Positions 50,545 through 59,722 of a DNA stretch of 64,000 nt are shown here, in pieces (position 1 is the first letter of the stretch; every line of letters begins with the position of its first letter). Source of the stretch: an uncultured Christensenellaceae bacterium (GTDB lineage Bacteria; Bacillota; Clostridia; Christensenellales; CAG-314); contig CAJUIZ010000010.1 in the NCBI GenBank assembly GCA_910586625.1, positions 1 to 64,000 of the forward strand, given 5' to 3'. Both the position numbers and the translations under genes were made by a program. The notes beneath the pieces were generated by a model that was not told the DNA's origin, searched no databases, and saw only the letters and a list, made by a program, of their open reading frames with translations.

Positions 50545-53193
50545 TTATTTATTGCGGGGGTTTTTGATATTTGCCTGCGCCGCAGCCAAACGCGCGATAG
50601 GCACGCGGTAAGGCGAGCAAGATACGTACGTAAGACCTATCTTGTGAGCGAACTCGATACTGGACGGGTCGCCGCCGTGTTCGCCGCAGATACCGCATTG
50701 AAGCTCGGGACGAGTTTCGCGTCCGAGCGTTACGGCCATCTTCATCAGCTTGCCTACGCCCTTGGTGTCCAAACGTGCAAACGGGTCGCTTTCGTAAATC
50801 TTCGCGCTGTAATAGCTGGGAAGGAATTTGCTTGCGTCGTCACGGCTGAAGCCGAAGGTCATCTGCGTAAGGTCATTAGTGCCGAAGCTGAAGAATTCCG
50901 CTTCCTGAGCGATTTCGTCCGCCGTCAATGCCGCGCGGGGAATTTCAATCATCGTTCCAACCTGATATTGCAAGTTAGACTTGGCAGCCTTGATAACTGC
51001 GTCGGCGGTTTCGCAAACTACCTTTTTAACATAGGCAAGCTCCTTTATTTCACCGATAAGCGGTATCATAATTTCGGGAACTACGTGCCAATTCTTGTGA
51101 CGTTTTTGTACAGCCAAAGCAGCCTTGATAACTGCCTTTGTCTGCATAACGGCAATTTCGGGGTACGTTACCGCAAGACGGCATCCGCGGTGACCCATCA
51201 TCGGGTTGAATTCGTGGAGAGAATTGCAGATTTGCTTGATTTGAGCAACCGTCTTGTGCTGCGCAGCGGCAAGTTCTTCTATATCCTTTTCCGCAGTGGG
51301 AACGAACTCGTGAAGCGGCGGGTCAAGGTAGCGGATGATAACCGGCTTGCCCTCGAGCGCTTCCATAAGTCCTTCGAAGTCCGCCTGTTGAAGCGGTTCT
51401 ATCTTAGCAAGCGCGGCTTCGCGTTCTTCCACCGTTTCGGAAACAATCATTTCGCGGATTTTGTCGATACGTCCTTCGCCGAAGAACATATGCTCGGTAC
51501 GGCACAAACCGATACCTTGCGCGCCAAGACGGGCAGCGTTTTGAGCGTCTGCGGGAGTATCGGCATTGGTGCGAACTTCCAAAGCCTTGTACTTGTCGGC
51601 AAGCTTCATAATACGTCCGAAGTATCCGCTGGAAGGATCGGCGGGAACGGTCTTGATTGCGATGTCGTAAATCTTACCCGTGGAGCCGTCAAGCGATAAT
51701 TCGTCGCCTTCGCGGAACATTTTTCCGCCAAGCTCGAACTGCTTGTTTTCTTCGTCCATCTTTATGTCGCCGCAACCGGATACGCAGCAGGTACCCATAC
51801 CGCGGGCAACAACCGCCGCGTGAGAAGTCTGTCCGCCGCGAACGGTCAAAATGCCCTGCGCATACTTCATACCTTCGATATCTTCGGGAGAAGTTTCCAA
51901 ACGCACAAGTATAACCTTTTTCTTTTGCTTGCCCAATTCAACCGCGTCTTCCGGCGTAAATACTATTGCGCCGGCAGCTGCTCCGGGGCTTGCGGCAATA
52001 CCTTTGCCTACCACGTTGCTCTTATCCGCAGCGGCAAGCGCTTTGGCGTCGAACGTGGGGTGAAGAAGCATATCCAGAGATTTAGCGTCGATTTGCATTA
52101 ACGCTTCCTGCTCGGTAATCATACCTTCGTCGATTAAGTCGCAGGCAATTTTTATAGCGGCGGCAGCCGTACGCTTGCCGTTACGGGTTTGAAGCATATA
52201 CAGCTTGCCCTGTTCGATAGTGAACTCCATATCCTGCATATCTCTGTAATGGTGTTCCAAGGTTTCGCAAACTTCAAGGAATTGCTTGTACACGTCGGGC
52301 AGTATACGAGCCATTTCGTCTATGTGCATGGGTGTGCGTACGCCGGCAACAACGTCTTCGCCCTGAGCGTTCATAAGGAATTCGCCCATAAGTCCCTTTT
52401 CGCCCGTTGCGGGGTTACGCGTAAACGCTACGCCCGTACCGCAATCGTCGCCCATATTACCGAACGCCATCATCTGTACGTTAACGGCGGTACCCCAAGA
52501 ATACGGGATATCGTGGTCCATACGGTAAATGTTTGCGCGGGGGTTATCCCAGCTACGGAACACCGCTTCTACCGCCGCAAACAACTGTTCTTTGGGGTCG
52601 CGCGGGAATTCCTTGCCTATTTTAGCCTTATATTCTGCCTTGAATTGGTTTGCAAGTTCTTTAAGATCGTCTGCAGTCAAGTCTACGTCGTTGGTTACGC
52701 CGCGCTTGGTTTTCATATCGTCGATAAGCTTTTCGAAATACTTTTTGCCGACTTCCATTACTACGTCGGAGAACATTTGTATAAAACGACGGTAGCAGTC
52801 GTACGCCCAACGGGGGTTGCCGGATTTCTTCGCCAAGGTTTCAACAACTTCTTCGTTCAAACCGAGATTAAGAATAGTATCCATCATACCGGGCATGGAC
52901 GCGCGTGCGCCGCTGCGTACGGATACGAGAAGGGGGTTTTCCTTGTCGCCGAACTTTTTGCCGGTAATATGCTCCATCTTTTCGATGTAATCCATTATCT
53001 GACCCTTGATTTCATCGTTAATATGTCTGCCGTCTTCGTAGTACTGCGTGCAGGCTTCGGTACTGATGGTAAATCCTTGGGGTACGGGCAGACCGATTTT
53101 GGTCATTTCCGCAAGGTTTGCGCCTTTACCGCCCAACAGTTCGCGCATCGACGCGTCGCCTTCACTGAACAAATAAGTATACTTTTTTGCCAC
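50545..53193 (-). CDS. ppdK: Pyruvate, phosphate dikinase, 882 aa
   Basis: Interconverts pyruvate, ATP and phosphate with phosphoenolpyruvate, AMP and pyrophosphate. N-terminal ATP-grasp domain (GGKGANLAEMTKIGLPVPQGFTIS), central phosphohistidine domain with the His in GGQTSHAAVVARGMG, and C-terminal PEP barrel (GLCRTEHMFF, MGHRGCRLAVTYPEI, FSFGTNDLTQMTFGFSRDD, CGICGEHGGDP). Normal length. GTG start at 53193 with GGAGG site. In gut anaerobes it often runs as a pyrophosphate-linked glycolytic step. Confidence 0.97.
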   Translation of the reverse strand: MAKKYTYLFSEGDASMRELLGGKGANLAEMTKIGLPVPQGFTISTEACTQYYEDGRHINDEIKGQIMDYIEKMEHITGKKFGDKENPLLVSVRSGARASMPGMMDTILNLGLNEEVVETLAKKSGNPRWAYDCYRRFIQMFSDVVMEVGKKYFEKLIDDMKTKRGVTNDVDLTADDLKELANQFKAEYKAKIGKEFPRDPKEQLFAAVEAVFRSWDNPRANIYRMDHDIPYSWGTAVNVQMMAFGNMGDDCGTGVAFTRNPATGEKGLMGEFLMNAQGEDVVAGVRTPMHIDEMARILPDVYKQFLEVCETLEHHYRDMQDMEFTIEQGKLYMLQTRNGKRTAAAAIKIACDLIDEGMITEQEALMQIDAKSLDMLLHPTFDAKALAAADKSNVVGKGIAASPGAAAGAIVFTPEDAVELGKQKKKVILVRLETSPEDIEGMKYAQGILTVRGGQTSHAAVVARGMGTCCVSGCGDIKMDEENKQFELGGKMFREGDELSLDGSTGKIYDIAIKTVPADPSSGYFGRIMKLADKYKALEVRTNADTPADAQNAARLGAQGIGLCRTEHMFFGEGRIDKIREMIVSETVEEREAALAKIEPLQQADFEGLMEALEGKPVIIRYLDPPLHEFVPTAEKDIEELAAAQHKTVAQIKQICNSLHEFNPMMGHRGCRLAVTYPEIAVMQTKAVIKAALAVQKRHKNWHVVPEIMIPLIGEIKELAYVKKVVCETADAVIKAAKSNLQYQVGTMIEIPRAALTADEIAQEAEFFSFGTNDLTQMTFGFSRDDASKFLPSYYSAKIYESDPFARLDTKGVGKLMKMAVTLGRETRPELQCGICGEHGGDPSSIEFAHKIGLTYVSCSPYRVPIARLAAAQANIKNPRNK

Positions 53194-53384
53194 TTTTTTA
53201 TTCCTCCAAAATAAATTTGTGTATTAAGTTGGGTTTTTGCCTGACAAGCCTGTTGCAACAAAAATATTGCAAAAGACGGACAAGCCCCAATCAAAACTAT
53301 TTTACAATATTTCGGCAAAATAGACAAGCGTTTTTTACAAAATACACTTTGATGCTTTTAGTAGTTTAAAGTAGTATTAAAAAT

Positions 53385-54281
53385 TTAATAATTTTGTAAA
53401 ATGTATTTTTTCAAAACGTCGTTAACACTAAAAAACACATAGCAGCCTATTAGCAACGAGTCGTTCTGAAAAAATAATTTATAAAGCTTTTTAGCGCTCA
53501 TTTCTCTACGTTTTTCAAACGGATGCCATCGCTCCCATTTGTTAAAACGTAAAAGACGTTCCTTAATTAGCGGTTTATCAGTCCACTCTTTGATAAACTG
53601 TTCGTAATCTCGAATTACCTGTTCCAAACTTTCCTGTTTTAAATCAATTGCAAAATGTCCGTAAAAATCTAATCCGACTTGTTCTATTCCGTTAACAAAC
53701 ACTCCCGGACGAATATAATAATTATCTATATCAAACGCACTACCCTGAATATAAAACGACAATGTAAATTCTCCGCAAACTTTTGTCCAGCGCTTATTTT
53801 TCTTTTTATAACCTTGTTGTTTTAAATAAGGCGCTATACCCTCAATCAAATCGTATTCGGTTAACGTTACTTTATTCTTAAAATTATTTACAACTCTCTC
53901 GGCAAGTTTTGGTAATACTTTATTTTCCATTGTACCGTAATCAAACAAGCTATTGTATTTTTCACAATTTTCTCCGTTTTTACGGCTGTTAAACGCTTGG
54001 ATAAACAAATCAAAAAACTCTCTGGGTAAAAACCACTTAAAAATCTTTTCCGTACGTTCCATATCCCATTTTGAATTTTCCGTAAAATTCCAAAACTGTT
54101 CAAATCCGCCGTTGCGCACCTCGTTATATAAACACATAATTCGATAACTGCTAAGTAATAAACTGTTGGACGCAATTTCGTTTTCATCACACGTCGACCA
54201 CCACTTTATAAACTTGTCGTAGTCAGTCATACTTCTATCATAAAAAAACGATAACGTTTGATTTTTTGTATTATTTACCAT
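53385..54281 (-). CDS. DUF4375/DUF4304-like protein, 298 aa
   Basis: N-terminal half carries the DMP19/DUF4375-like motif IMCLYNEVRNGGFEQFWNF; the second half resembles DUF4304 (KVCGEFTLSFYIQGSAF ... IRPGVFVNGI). Both types occur as immunity proteins near polymorphic toxins and as stand-alone genes. No toxin gene is visible here. Lower G+C than neighbours, suggesting acquisition. GGAG site before the ATG; the start overlaps the end of the recombinant fragment that follows. Confidence 0.7.
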   Translation of the reverse strand: MVNNTKNQTLSFFYDRSMTDYDKFIKWWSTCDENEIASNSLLLSSYRIMCLYNEVRNGGFEQFWNFTENSKWDMERTEKIFKWFLPREFFDLFIQAFNSRKNGENCEKYNSLFDYGTMENKVLPKLAERVVNNFKNKVTLTEYDLIEGIAPYLKQQGYKKKNKRWTKVCGEFTLSFYIQGSAFDIDNYYIRPGVFVNGIEQVGLDFYGHFAIDLKQESLEQVIRDYEQFIKEWTDKPLIKERLLRFNKWERWHPFEKRREMSAKKLYKLFFQNDSLLIGCYVFFSVNDVLKKYILQNY

Positions 54282-54538
54282 ATTAAAGCTCCGATTTTTC
54301 TATATATATTTTTGCGTATTTGGGCGTTGAGAACTTCCAAGCAGACGAACATTATAACTGTAAGCAAGCCTATATACAAGGGAAGCAACGCGATGCTTAC
54401 ATACTGGGCTATCACTCCGAACAGCGGCGGCATTGCAATGATGCCAACGTACGCGCTTGCCATTTCCACGCCTATTACCGACTGCGAATTGTCCGCACCG
54501 TAAGTTTGCGTAATCTCACAGTATTCGGAAAATTTCAT
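54275..54538 (-). pseudogene. Recombinant fragment: start of the PH-like gene joined to the end of the MFS gene, 87 codons
   Basis: The first 12 codons (MKFSEYCEITQT) match the start of the gene at 54653-55501 (KFSEYCEIMQT). The next 62 or so codons match the last part of the MFS gene at 55549-56763 (GADNSQSVIGVEMASAYVGI and onward). At DNA level 54345-54505 and 55610-55770 are about 85 percent alike by eye. So a copy of the region has lost its middle. It has an AGGGAG site and an open frame, and could be translated as a two-segment membrane peptide. Confidence 0.8.
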
Positions 54539-54652
54539 AAAAATTTCTCCCTGAAATTATCAATTATTTACAGAAAAAAAAACGCCGACAAACTATTACA
54601 ATATTCCGTAGTCTGCGCAGGACGTTTACTCTAACGGTTTCATAATACACGC

Positions 54653-55501
54653 CTATTCGTTATTTGACGGCGAAACCGAGTTAGGCTGCTTCTTCCAATT
54701 GTCCATCAAAAGCTGATAAACCGCTTCTACGTCGGGGACGTGTACCATACGGAAATTTATCGACAAACCCTTTTTAACATAAATCTGTATTCTGCCGTAA
54801 CCCGATTTACGACGGTACTTGCGCATTGTTATTTTGCGTATATTGCCGTAAACGGTTTGACACTCTATTCCGTTAAAAGTTTTAATCAGTTTATCCGTAA
54901 CTATATAGCAAATAGTTACGGGCGCATGCAACATTGCGATTGCGGCAATTATAAGAGACAAAATCAGTACTCCGCCCAACAGCAATTCAAAATACCAGTT
55001 TGCAACGCCTAAAATAGGAAAAATCTGCAGCAGTACGGGAAGGATAAACGCTCCTATTGCGGCGAACTTAAAACGATACCAATAAGACTGCCTATCTGTT
55101 AAAGTATGCGACCACTGCTCAACACCGTTTTCTTCCAAGTACACTTGCTTACGGCTTTCCATTTCTTCTTCAAATGTCGTCGAACAATCCAATTGAGCAA
55201 TAAAATCCTGCTCGCTTTTATCTTCGAACGTAAAGTACTCGATTTCTTGCCAAATTTCTTCGAGCGTATTGCCTTCGAAAACGGGGGCTTGCAACAGTTC
55301 GTCAAAGCTATCAAATACGGCATTTTCGTATTCTACATAATAAACGACTTTGAGCGGCTCTCCTTGTACGTAGGCAAGAAAATTGTCGGGATCTACTCCT
55401 ACTATGTATTCTTTGCCGTTATAAAGGAAAAACATATCTTGAATTTTGCGGGTTTGCATAATCTCGCAGTATTCGCTAAATTTCACCGCCGTCACCACCA
55501 C
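54653..55501 (-). CDS. Membrane protein with a possible bacterial PH-like domain, 282 aa
   Basis: About 145 soluble residues (helical, acidic), two close membrane segments (FAAIGAFILPVLLQIFPIL and LLLGGVLILSLIIAAIAML), then about 85 residues of beta pattern (CYIVTDKLIKTFNGIECQTVYGNIRKITM) like bacterial PH domains. Function unknown. GTG start; a GTG five codons further in is equally likely and matches the start of the recombinant fragment. Confidence 0.68.
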   Translation of the reverse strand: MVVTAVKFSEYCEIMQTRKIQDMFFLYNGKEYIVGVDPDNFLAYVQGEPLKVVYYVEYENAVFDSFDELLQAPVFEGNTLEEIWQEIEYFTFEDKSEQDFIAQLDCSTTFEEEMESRKQVYLEENGVEQWSHTLTDRQSYWYRFKFAAIGAFILPVLLQIFPILGVANWYFELLLGGVLILSLIIAAIAMLHAPVTICYIVTDKLIKTFNGIECQTVYGNIRKITMRKYRRKSGYGRIQIYVKKGLSINFRMVHVPDVEAVYQLLMDNWKKQPNSVSPSNNE

Positions 55502-55548
55502 TTAGTAATTTAATTAAGTATAACACACATTGCAAACTAAAACAATAC

Positions 55549-56763
55549 TCAGCAAGCGGAATTAAAGCCGCCGTTTTGCCGTTTTCTTAGCTGCGCGTTC
55601 AGAATTTCCAAGCAGACGAACATTATTACGGTTAGTACGCCGATATACAACGGAAGCAAGCCTATGCTTACGTGCTGCGCAATCACTCCGAACAGCGGCG
55701 GCATTGCAATGATGCCGACATACGCGCTTGCCATTTCCACGCCTATTACCGACTGCGAATTATCCGCGCCGAAATTAGTCGGCGTTGCGTGTATGACCGA
55801 CGGATATACGGGCGCACACCCCAACCCCATTACTACGAAGCCCGCAAGGGAAACCCAATGAGATTGTACAGGCAGTGCTACGAGAACTGCGCCTACGGCT
55901 ATTACGCCCGCGCCTATGCGGATAAGGTTGCGGTCGCCGAGCCTTTCCGTAACAAAGCCGCTTATTGCGCGCCCCGCCGTTATGCCTATGAAAAACAGCG
56001 AGCCGAAGGTTGCCGCGGTTTCTTCCGCGATGCCGCGGTACTCCACCAAATAGCTGCTTGCCCACAGCATTGCGGTTTGTTCCAACGCGCAATAGCAAAA
56101 GAAAGCAGCCATTACCAAAAACACGCCTTTAAGCTTTAATATTTGAGTAAACTTTAAGGGCGGAAGCTTAATTTCTTCCGCATCGGCTATGGCTTGCGCC
56201 TTGCTTTTGGCTTTTGCAATTTTGCGCCACAACGGTATGCTTGCAAAAAGTATAACGGTAAGCACGGTTTGCGTTATACATATTGTGCGGTATCCGCCCC
56301 GCCAACCCCAACTGCCCGCAAGGCACGCGCCCATTATTGCAGGGCTTACAAGCGCGCCTACGCCCCAGCAGCAATGCAACCAACTCATATGCCGCGACGA
56401 GTAGTTCAATGCTACGTAGTTGTTGAGAGCGGCGTCGATTGCGCCCGCACCCAGACCGTACGGAACGGCGATTAGACACAGCTGCCAAAATGCGGTTGCG
56501 AAGGAAAAGCTCAATAGCGCGACAGCCGTCAAAGCCGTGCTGACCGCGGTAACAACGCCCGTTCCGAAACGGCGGGTGAGCTTGTCCGACAGCAGGCTGG
56601 ACACAACGGTGCCGCAGGCGATAATCATGGTGATAATGCCCGCAGACGACAAGTCGGCGGACAGATCCAGCCGCATGACGGGCCATGCGGAACCGATGAG
56701 CGAATCGGGCAGCCCCAAGCTTATAAATGCCAAATAAATAATGATAAGCAACAGCGAATACAT
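55549..56763 (-). CDS. MFS transporter, 404 aa
   Basis: Twelve predicted membrane segments; LISLGLPDSLIGSAWPVMRLDL at the start is typical of the FucP-like or YbjJ-like MFS subgroup. The first cytoplasmic loop holds SDKLTRRFGTG and the mid-loop is charged. Substrate unknown, sugar or drug possible. The start ATG at 56763 lacks a Shine-Dalgarno site; a consensus -10 box ends eight bases ahead, predicting an almost leaderless mRNA. Its 3' part has a duplicate at 54275-54538. Confidence 0.88.
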   Translation of the reverse strand: MYSLLLIIIYLAFISLGLPDSLIGSAWPVMRLDLSADLSSAGIITMIIACGTVVSSLLSDKLTRRFGTGVVTAVSTALTAVALLSFSFATAFWQLCLIAVPYGLGAGAIDAALNNYVALNYSSRHMSWLHCCWGVGALVSPAIMGACLAGSWGWRGGYRTICITQTVLTVILFASIPLWRKIAKAKSKAQAIADAEEIKLPPLKFTQILKLKGVFLVMAAFFCYCALEQTAMLWASSYLVEYRGIAEETAATFGSLFFIGITAGRAISGFVTERLGDRNLIRIGAGVIAVGAVLVALPVQSHWVSLAGFVVMGLGCAPVYPSVIHATPTNFGADNSQSVIGVEMASAYVGIIAMPPLFGVIAQHVSIGLLPLYIGVLTVIMFVCLEILNAQLRKRQNGGFNSAC

Positions 56764-56771
56764 ACGGTGTA

Positions 56772-56800
56772 ATTATAACGCAATCGCACAATTTGAGCAA
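56772..56800 (-). promoter_or_regulatory. MFS gene promoter, predicted (nearly) leaderless
   Basis: Minus strand: TTGCTC (56795-56800), 17-base spacer, TATAAT (56772-56777), eight bases before the ATG. Confidence 0.7.
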
Positions 56801-56876
56801 ATAATAAACAATAAAAAATAACGTAACAATGGGAATAACTGCTTATCTTGCAATTAAATCATCTGCTTAAATCAAA

Positions 56877-56905
56877 TTGCTAATTGGTTTGTTTTTTGCT
56901 ATAAT
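56877..56905 (+). promoter_or_regulatory. LytTR gene promoter, predicted leaderless
   Basis: TTGCTA (56877-56882), 17-base spacer, TATAAT (56900-56905), seven bases before the ATG at 56913. Confidence 0.7.
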
Positions 56906-56912
56906 GACGGTA

Positions 56913-57359
56913 ATGAAAGTTACCCTTAAAGAAAACAAAACTAAAAGCGATGTTGAGATACTAATTGAGTACCCCGAAATGTCGGAAACCGTTACCCGCA
57001 TAGAACGCGCGGTAAGGTCGGTTGATAATGCCGTCCGTTGTCTTGATGATGACGGAAACATTTGTCTTATTCGCGTTTCCGATATTTTTTACTTTGAAAG
57101 CGTTGAAAAACAGATATTTGTTTATACAAAAGATAAAGTCTATCGCGCCGAATTACAGCTGTATCAATATGCAGAAACATTATATTCCTTTGGGTTTGAG
57201 CAAATAAGTAAATCGTGTATTCTGAACTTAAACACATTATTGAGTGTTAAACCTATTTTCAATTCTAAAATGGAAGCCTTGCTTGAAAACGGCGAAAAGG
57301 TACTTATATCAAGAAACTTTATCTCTGTAATTAAAAGACGGTTGGAGAAAATGTTATGA
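56913..57359 (+). CDS. LytTR-domain DNA-binding regulator, 148 aa
   Basis: C-terminal LytTR domain (IRVSDIFYFESVEKQIFVYTKD ... FEQISKSCILNLNTLLSVKPIF ... LISRNFISVIKRRL) with a short N-terminal region and no receiver domain. Such proteins are usually encoded with a DUF3021 membrane partner, as here by ATGA overlap, and control small membrane-stress or transporter operons. No ribosome site; leaderless start predicted. Confidence 0.9.
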   Translation: MKVTLKENKTKSDVEILIEYPEMSETVTRIERAVRSVDNAVRCLDDDGNICLIRVSDIFYFESVEKQIFVYTKDKVYRAELQLYQYAETLYSFGFEQISKSCILNLNTLLSVKPIFNSKMEALLENGEKVLISRNFISVIKRRLEKML

Positions 57360-57796
57360 GAAAACATACTTTTCAAATAATAAAAAGATTTATTGTCAAT
57401 GTGCTTGCGACAACGGCATTGAGCATTTTTTTAATGTGTCTTGTCGCAATTATCAGAGACTTTACTTTAATGGGGATATTCGTTCCTTTTGAAATTTTAC
57501 TCGTGAATTTATTAGCTCATATCGGGTTTGTAATATTTGATAAAATCAATATGAAATATAAAATTCTCAATTATATAGTAATGCTAATTTATTTAGTCGG
57601 TATAATCGTTGGTTTCGGGTATCTGTTCAAGTGGTTCGTTGTCAATGAAATATGGGTGGTTTGTGTTGTCGGAGTTGCCGTATTCATAATTGCGCTTGTA
57701 ATCGATATAATAAAAATAAACCGTGATGCAAGCGAAATAAATTCGAGCTTGCAAGAATTACAAAAACGCAAAAATCAAGATAATAAATCAGAATAG
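57356..57796 (+). CDS. DUF3021 family membrane protein, 146 aa
   Basis: Four membrane segments in the first 115 residues and a charged, helical end (KINRDASEINSSLQELQKRKN). Size and partnership with a LytTR gene are diagnostic for DUF3021. Probably modulates the LytTR protein at the membrane; inference from gene pairing in other genomes. Confidence 0.85.
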   Translation: MRKHTFQIIKRFIVNVLATTALSIFLMCLVAIIRDFTLMGIFVPFEILLVNLLAHIGFVIFDKINMKYKILNYIVMLIYLVGIIVGFGYLFKWFVVNEIWVVCVVGVAVFIIALVIDIIKINRDASEINSSLQELQKRKNQDNKSE

Positions 57797-57937
57797 TAAA
57801 TTCAAGGGCTATGATAATTCATAGCCCTTTTTGTAACTAAGTAGTCTTAAACTGCAACTTGGTTTTTATGCTATTGCTTAATATTTGTAAATTGCCTATA
57901 CTTAATCGGCACATATATTTATGGAGTGGTTAAGGCT

Positions 57938-58846
57938 ATGAATACATTGAACAATAAAGATAAATGCGGCATAAAAATCGTTTTGTCCATTCTTGCGGTT
58001 TATGCTGTTTGTTTTTTGTTTCGTTGTTTGGAATATTTTTTAATCAGAACCGACCAGACCATTTGGGGCGAAGCGTTTATTCATAAATTGCTTGGCATAG
58101 CGATTTGTTTTATTGCATTATGGGTTTTACATATAAAGCCGACCGACGCGGGTTTTAGAACGAAACGCGTTTACAAAAATATTTTATTCGGCGCAATACT
58201 CGGACTATCCGTTTATATTTTAGCCTATAGTATTGAGTTAATAATTCTTGCGATTAAGGGTAAATCGCCGTCTTTGCATTTCTATGTTACAAGCTATTCC
58301 GTTGACGGCAATATGGGTAATCAAACGGGGTTTTGGTTTTTCGTGCTGTGTATTGTTGGAAATGTTATCAACGTGGTTATGGAAGAAGGCGTTTTTCGCG
58401 GGCTGTTTATAAAAATGGCTGAAAAGAAATACAACTTTTTAATTGCTGTAATTATTTCTTCCGTATTATTCGGCTTTTGGCATTTGGTTGCTCCGTTGCG
58501 CAGCTACATTGACGGGGAGCGCAGTTTAGGCGGAATGTTTATGATGATGTTGATGTTATTCTTTGCAACGGGAATTACAGGTGCAAAGTTTTGTCTTTTA
58601 ACCAAAATTACGGGTTCGTTATGGCTACCTATGACCGACCATTTTATAAATAACACGATTATCAATATATTACATATCAGTTCGACCAGCGGAATTGACG
58701 AATTGCAAACCGTAAGAATAGCGATAGCACAAACTATTTCTTTCGTAATTGTTTTAACGGTTTTTATTAAGGGAAAATACTATAAAAAACCTACTTTTGA
58801 AAGCAACGAAAGTAAAGTAAAAAATAATATTACCGAGACAAGATGA
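57938..58846 (+). CDS. CPBP family intramembrane glutamic protease, 302 aa
   Basis: Seven to eight membrane segments with the three conserved CPBP/Abi motifs: EEGVFRGLF (catalytic Glu pair), FGFWHLV (His) and a later DHFINNTI. Family members cleave prenylated or membrane proteins and some protect producers from bacteriocins. The ATG at 57938 follows a GGAG/AAGG site. Lower G+C than neighbours. Confidence 0.9.
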   Translation: MNTLNNKDKCGIKIVLSILAVYAVCFLFRCLEYFLIRTDQTIWGEAFIHKLLGIAICFIALWVLHIKPTDAGFRTKRVYKNILFGAILGLSVYILAYSIELIILAIKGKSPSLHFYVTSYSVDGNMGNQTGFWFFVLCIVGNVINVVMEEGVFRGLFIKMAEKKYNFLIAVIISSVLFGFWHLVAPLRSYIDGERSLGGMFMMMLMLFFATGITGAKFCLLTKITGSLWLPMTDHFINNTIINILHISSTSGIDELQTVRIAIAQTISFVIVLTVFIKGKYYKKPTFESNESKVKNNITETR

Positions 58847-59039
58847 CATTATACGCTGCATTCTCCCAACTGCGGGCATAACTATTCAAGACCGGCGACG
58901 GCAGGGACGGGGAAATATTGTCAGAAAAAAAAGCAAAAGCGATTATTTCGTCGCCATTACGGTTACCGACAAATTTAAGTGATTTAGCATTTGCATTTTT
59001 GCGCATAATATAGTAAAATATAAATGTCAAACTATATGT
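58847..59039. other. Intergenic region ahead of tmRNA
   Basis: No ORF supported. Contains TTGCAT-17-TAAAAT near 58991-59019, a possible tmRNA promoter. Confidence 0.4.
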
Positions 59040-59416
59040 GGGGGTGTTTTTAGATTCGCCCGGCGTTGAAGGAGATTTGATAAGCGTACCGCAGCGCATC
59101 TGCGACATCAAGGCAAACTTAAATTAAACGCTAACAATAGCACAAACACGAGCCGTTCCTTCGGAATGGCTTACGCCGCTTAATTAACACCGGCTCGTAG
59201 GCTTACGCTTGGTTGCGTGGCGTAATGTCCTGCGTAATACAACGCAAATAGAACCTTGACGGTTGCCGTAAGACGGCAGGGTTTGAAATTTTTTTGCGGC
59301 GAGCAACGGTTGGTTTGTTTGTCTTCCGTCCGTTGCTACTAAAAGACAAACTGCGTACGGAGAAAATCAAGTAGTCTTGCGTTGGTACACGGGTGCAAGT
59401 CCCGTCACCTCCACCA
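59040..59416 (+). ncRNA. ssrA: Transfer-messenger RNA (tmRNA)
   Basis: Rescues stalled ribosomes and tags the unfinished protein. The 5' end GGGGGTGTTTTTAGATTCG and the 3' end GGTGCAAGTCCCGTCACCTC plus CACCA form the Ala-tRNA-like domain; GGGGGTG pairs with CACCTCC, and CCA is encoded. The likely tag frame is 59130-59183, reading ANNSTNTSRSFGMAYAA then TAA; the resume codon is by inference. The end in AYAA is typical of degradation tags, while 17 residues is longer than most. Confidence 0.95.
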
Positions 59417-59456
59417 CACGAGACGTATACGCACACACTGCGTTTGCGTCGGAATT

Positions 59457-59484
59457 AGAGATTGAATTTTCAATCTCTTTTTTT
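59457..59484 (+). terminator. tmRNA terminator
   Basis: AGAGATTGAA / TTCAATCTCT with a two-base loop and six further T residues. Confidence 0.85.
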
Positions 59485-59722
59485 ACAGTCTTAATCTGCA
59501 AAAATACCGCATAAGGCAAATTGTCAAAGGTTTGCGCCGCAAGCGACGACGATTTATGCCTAACAGCAAAAAATAACCGCCATTGACAATTTCGCAAGAC
59601 GGTATATTTCATCTACAGTCGATAAATACAAGCAATTAAGTAATCGACAGGGTTATTAAAAACATAGAATATATTGTATAATTTCAATGCCTTTGAAATT
59701 TTTGTTATATCCTTTTTTGCAG

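Noticed and set aside
58860..58980. A possible short coding fragment upstream of tmRNA
   Set aside because: A stop-free stretch exists but without a start codon, ribosome site or recognisable motif.
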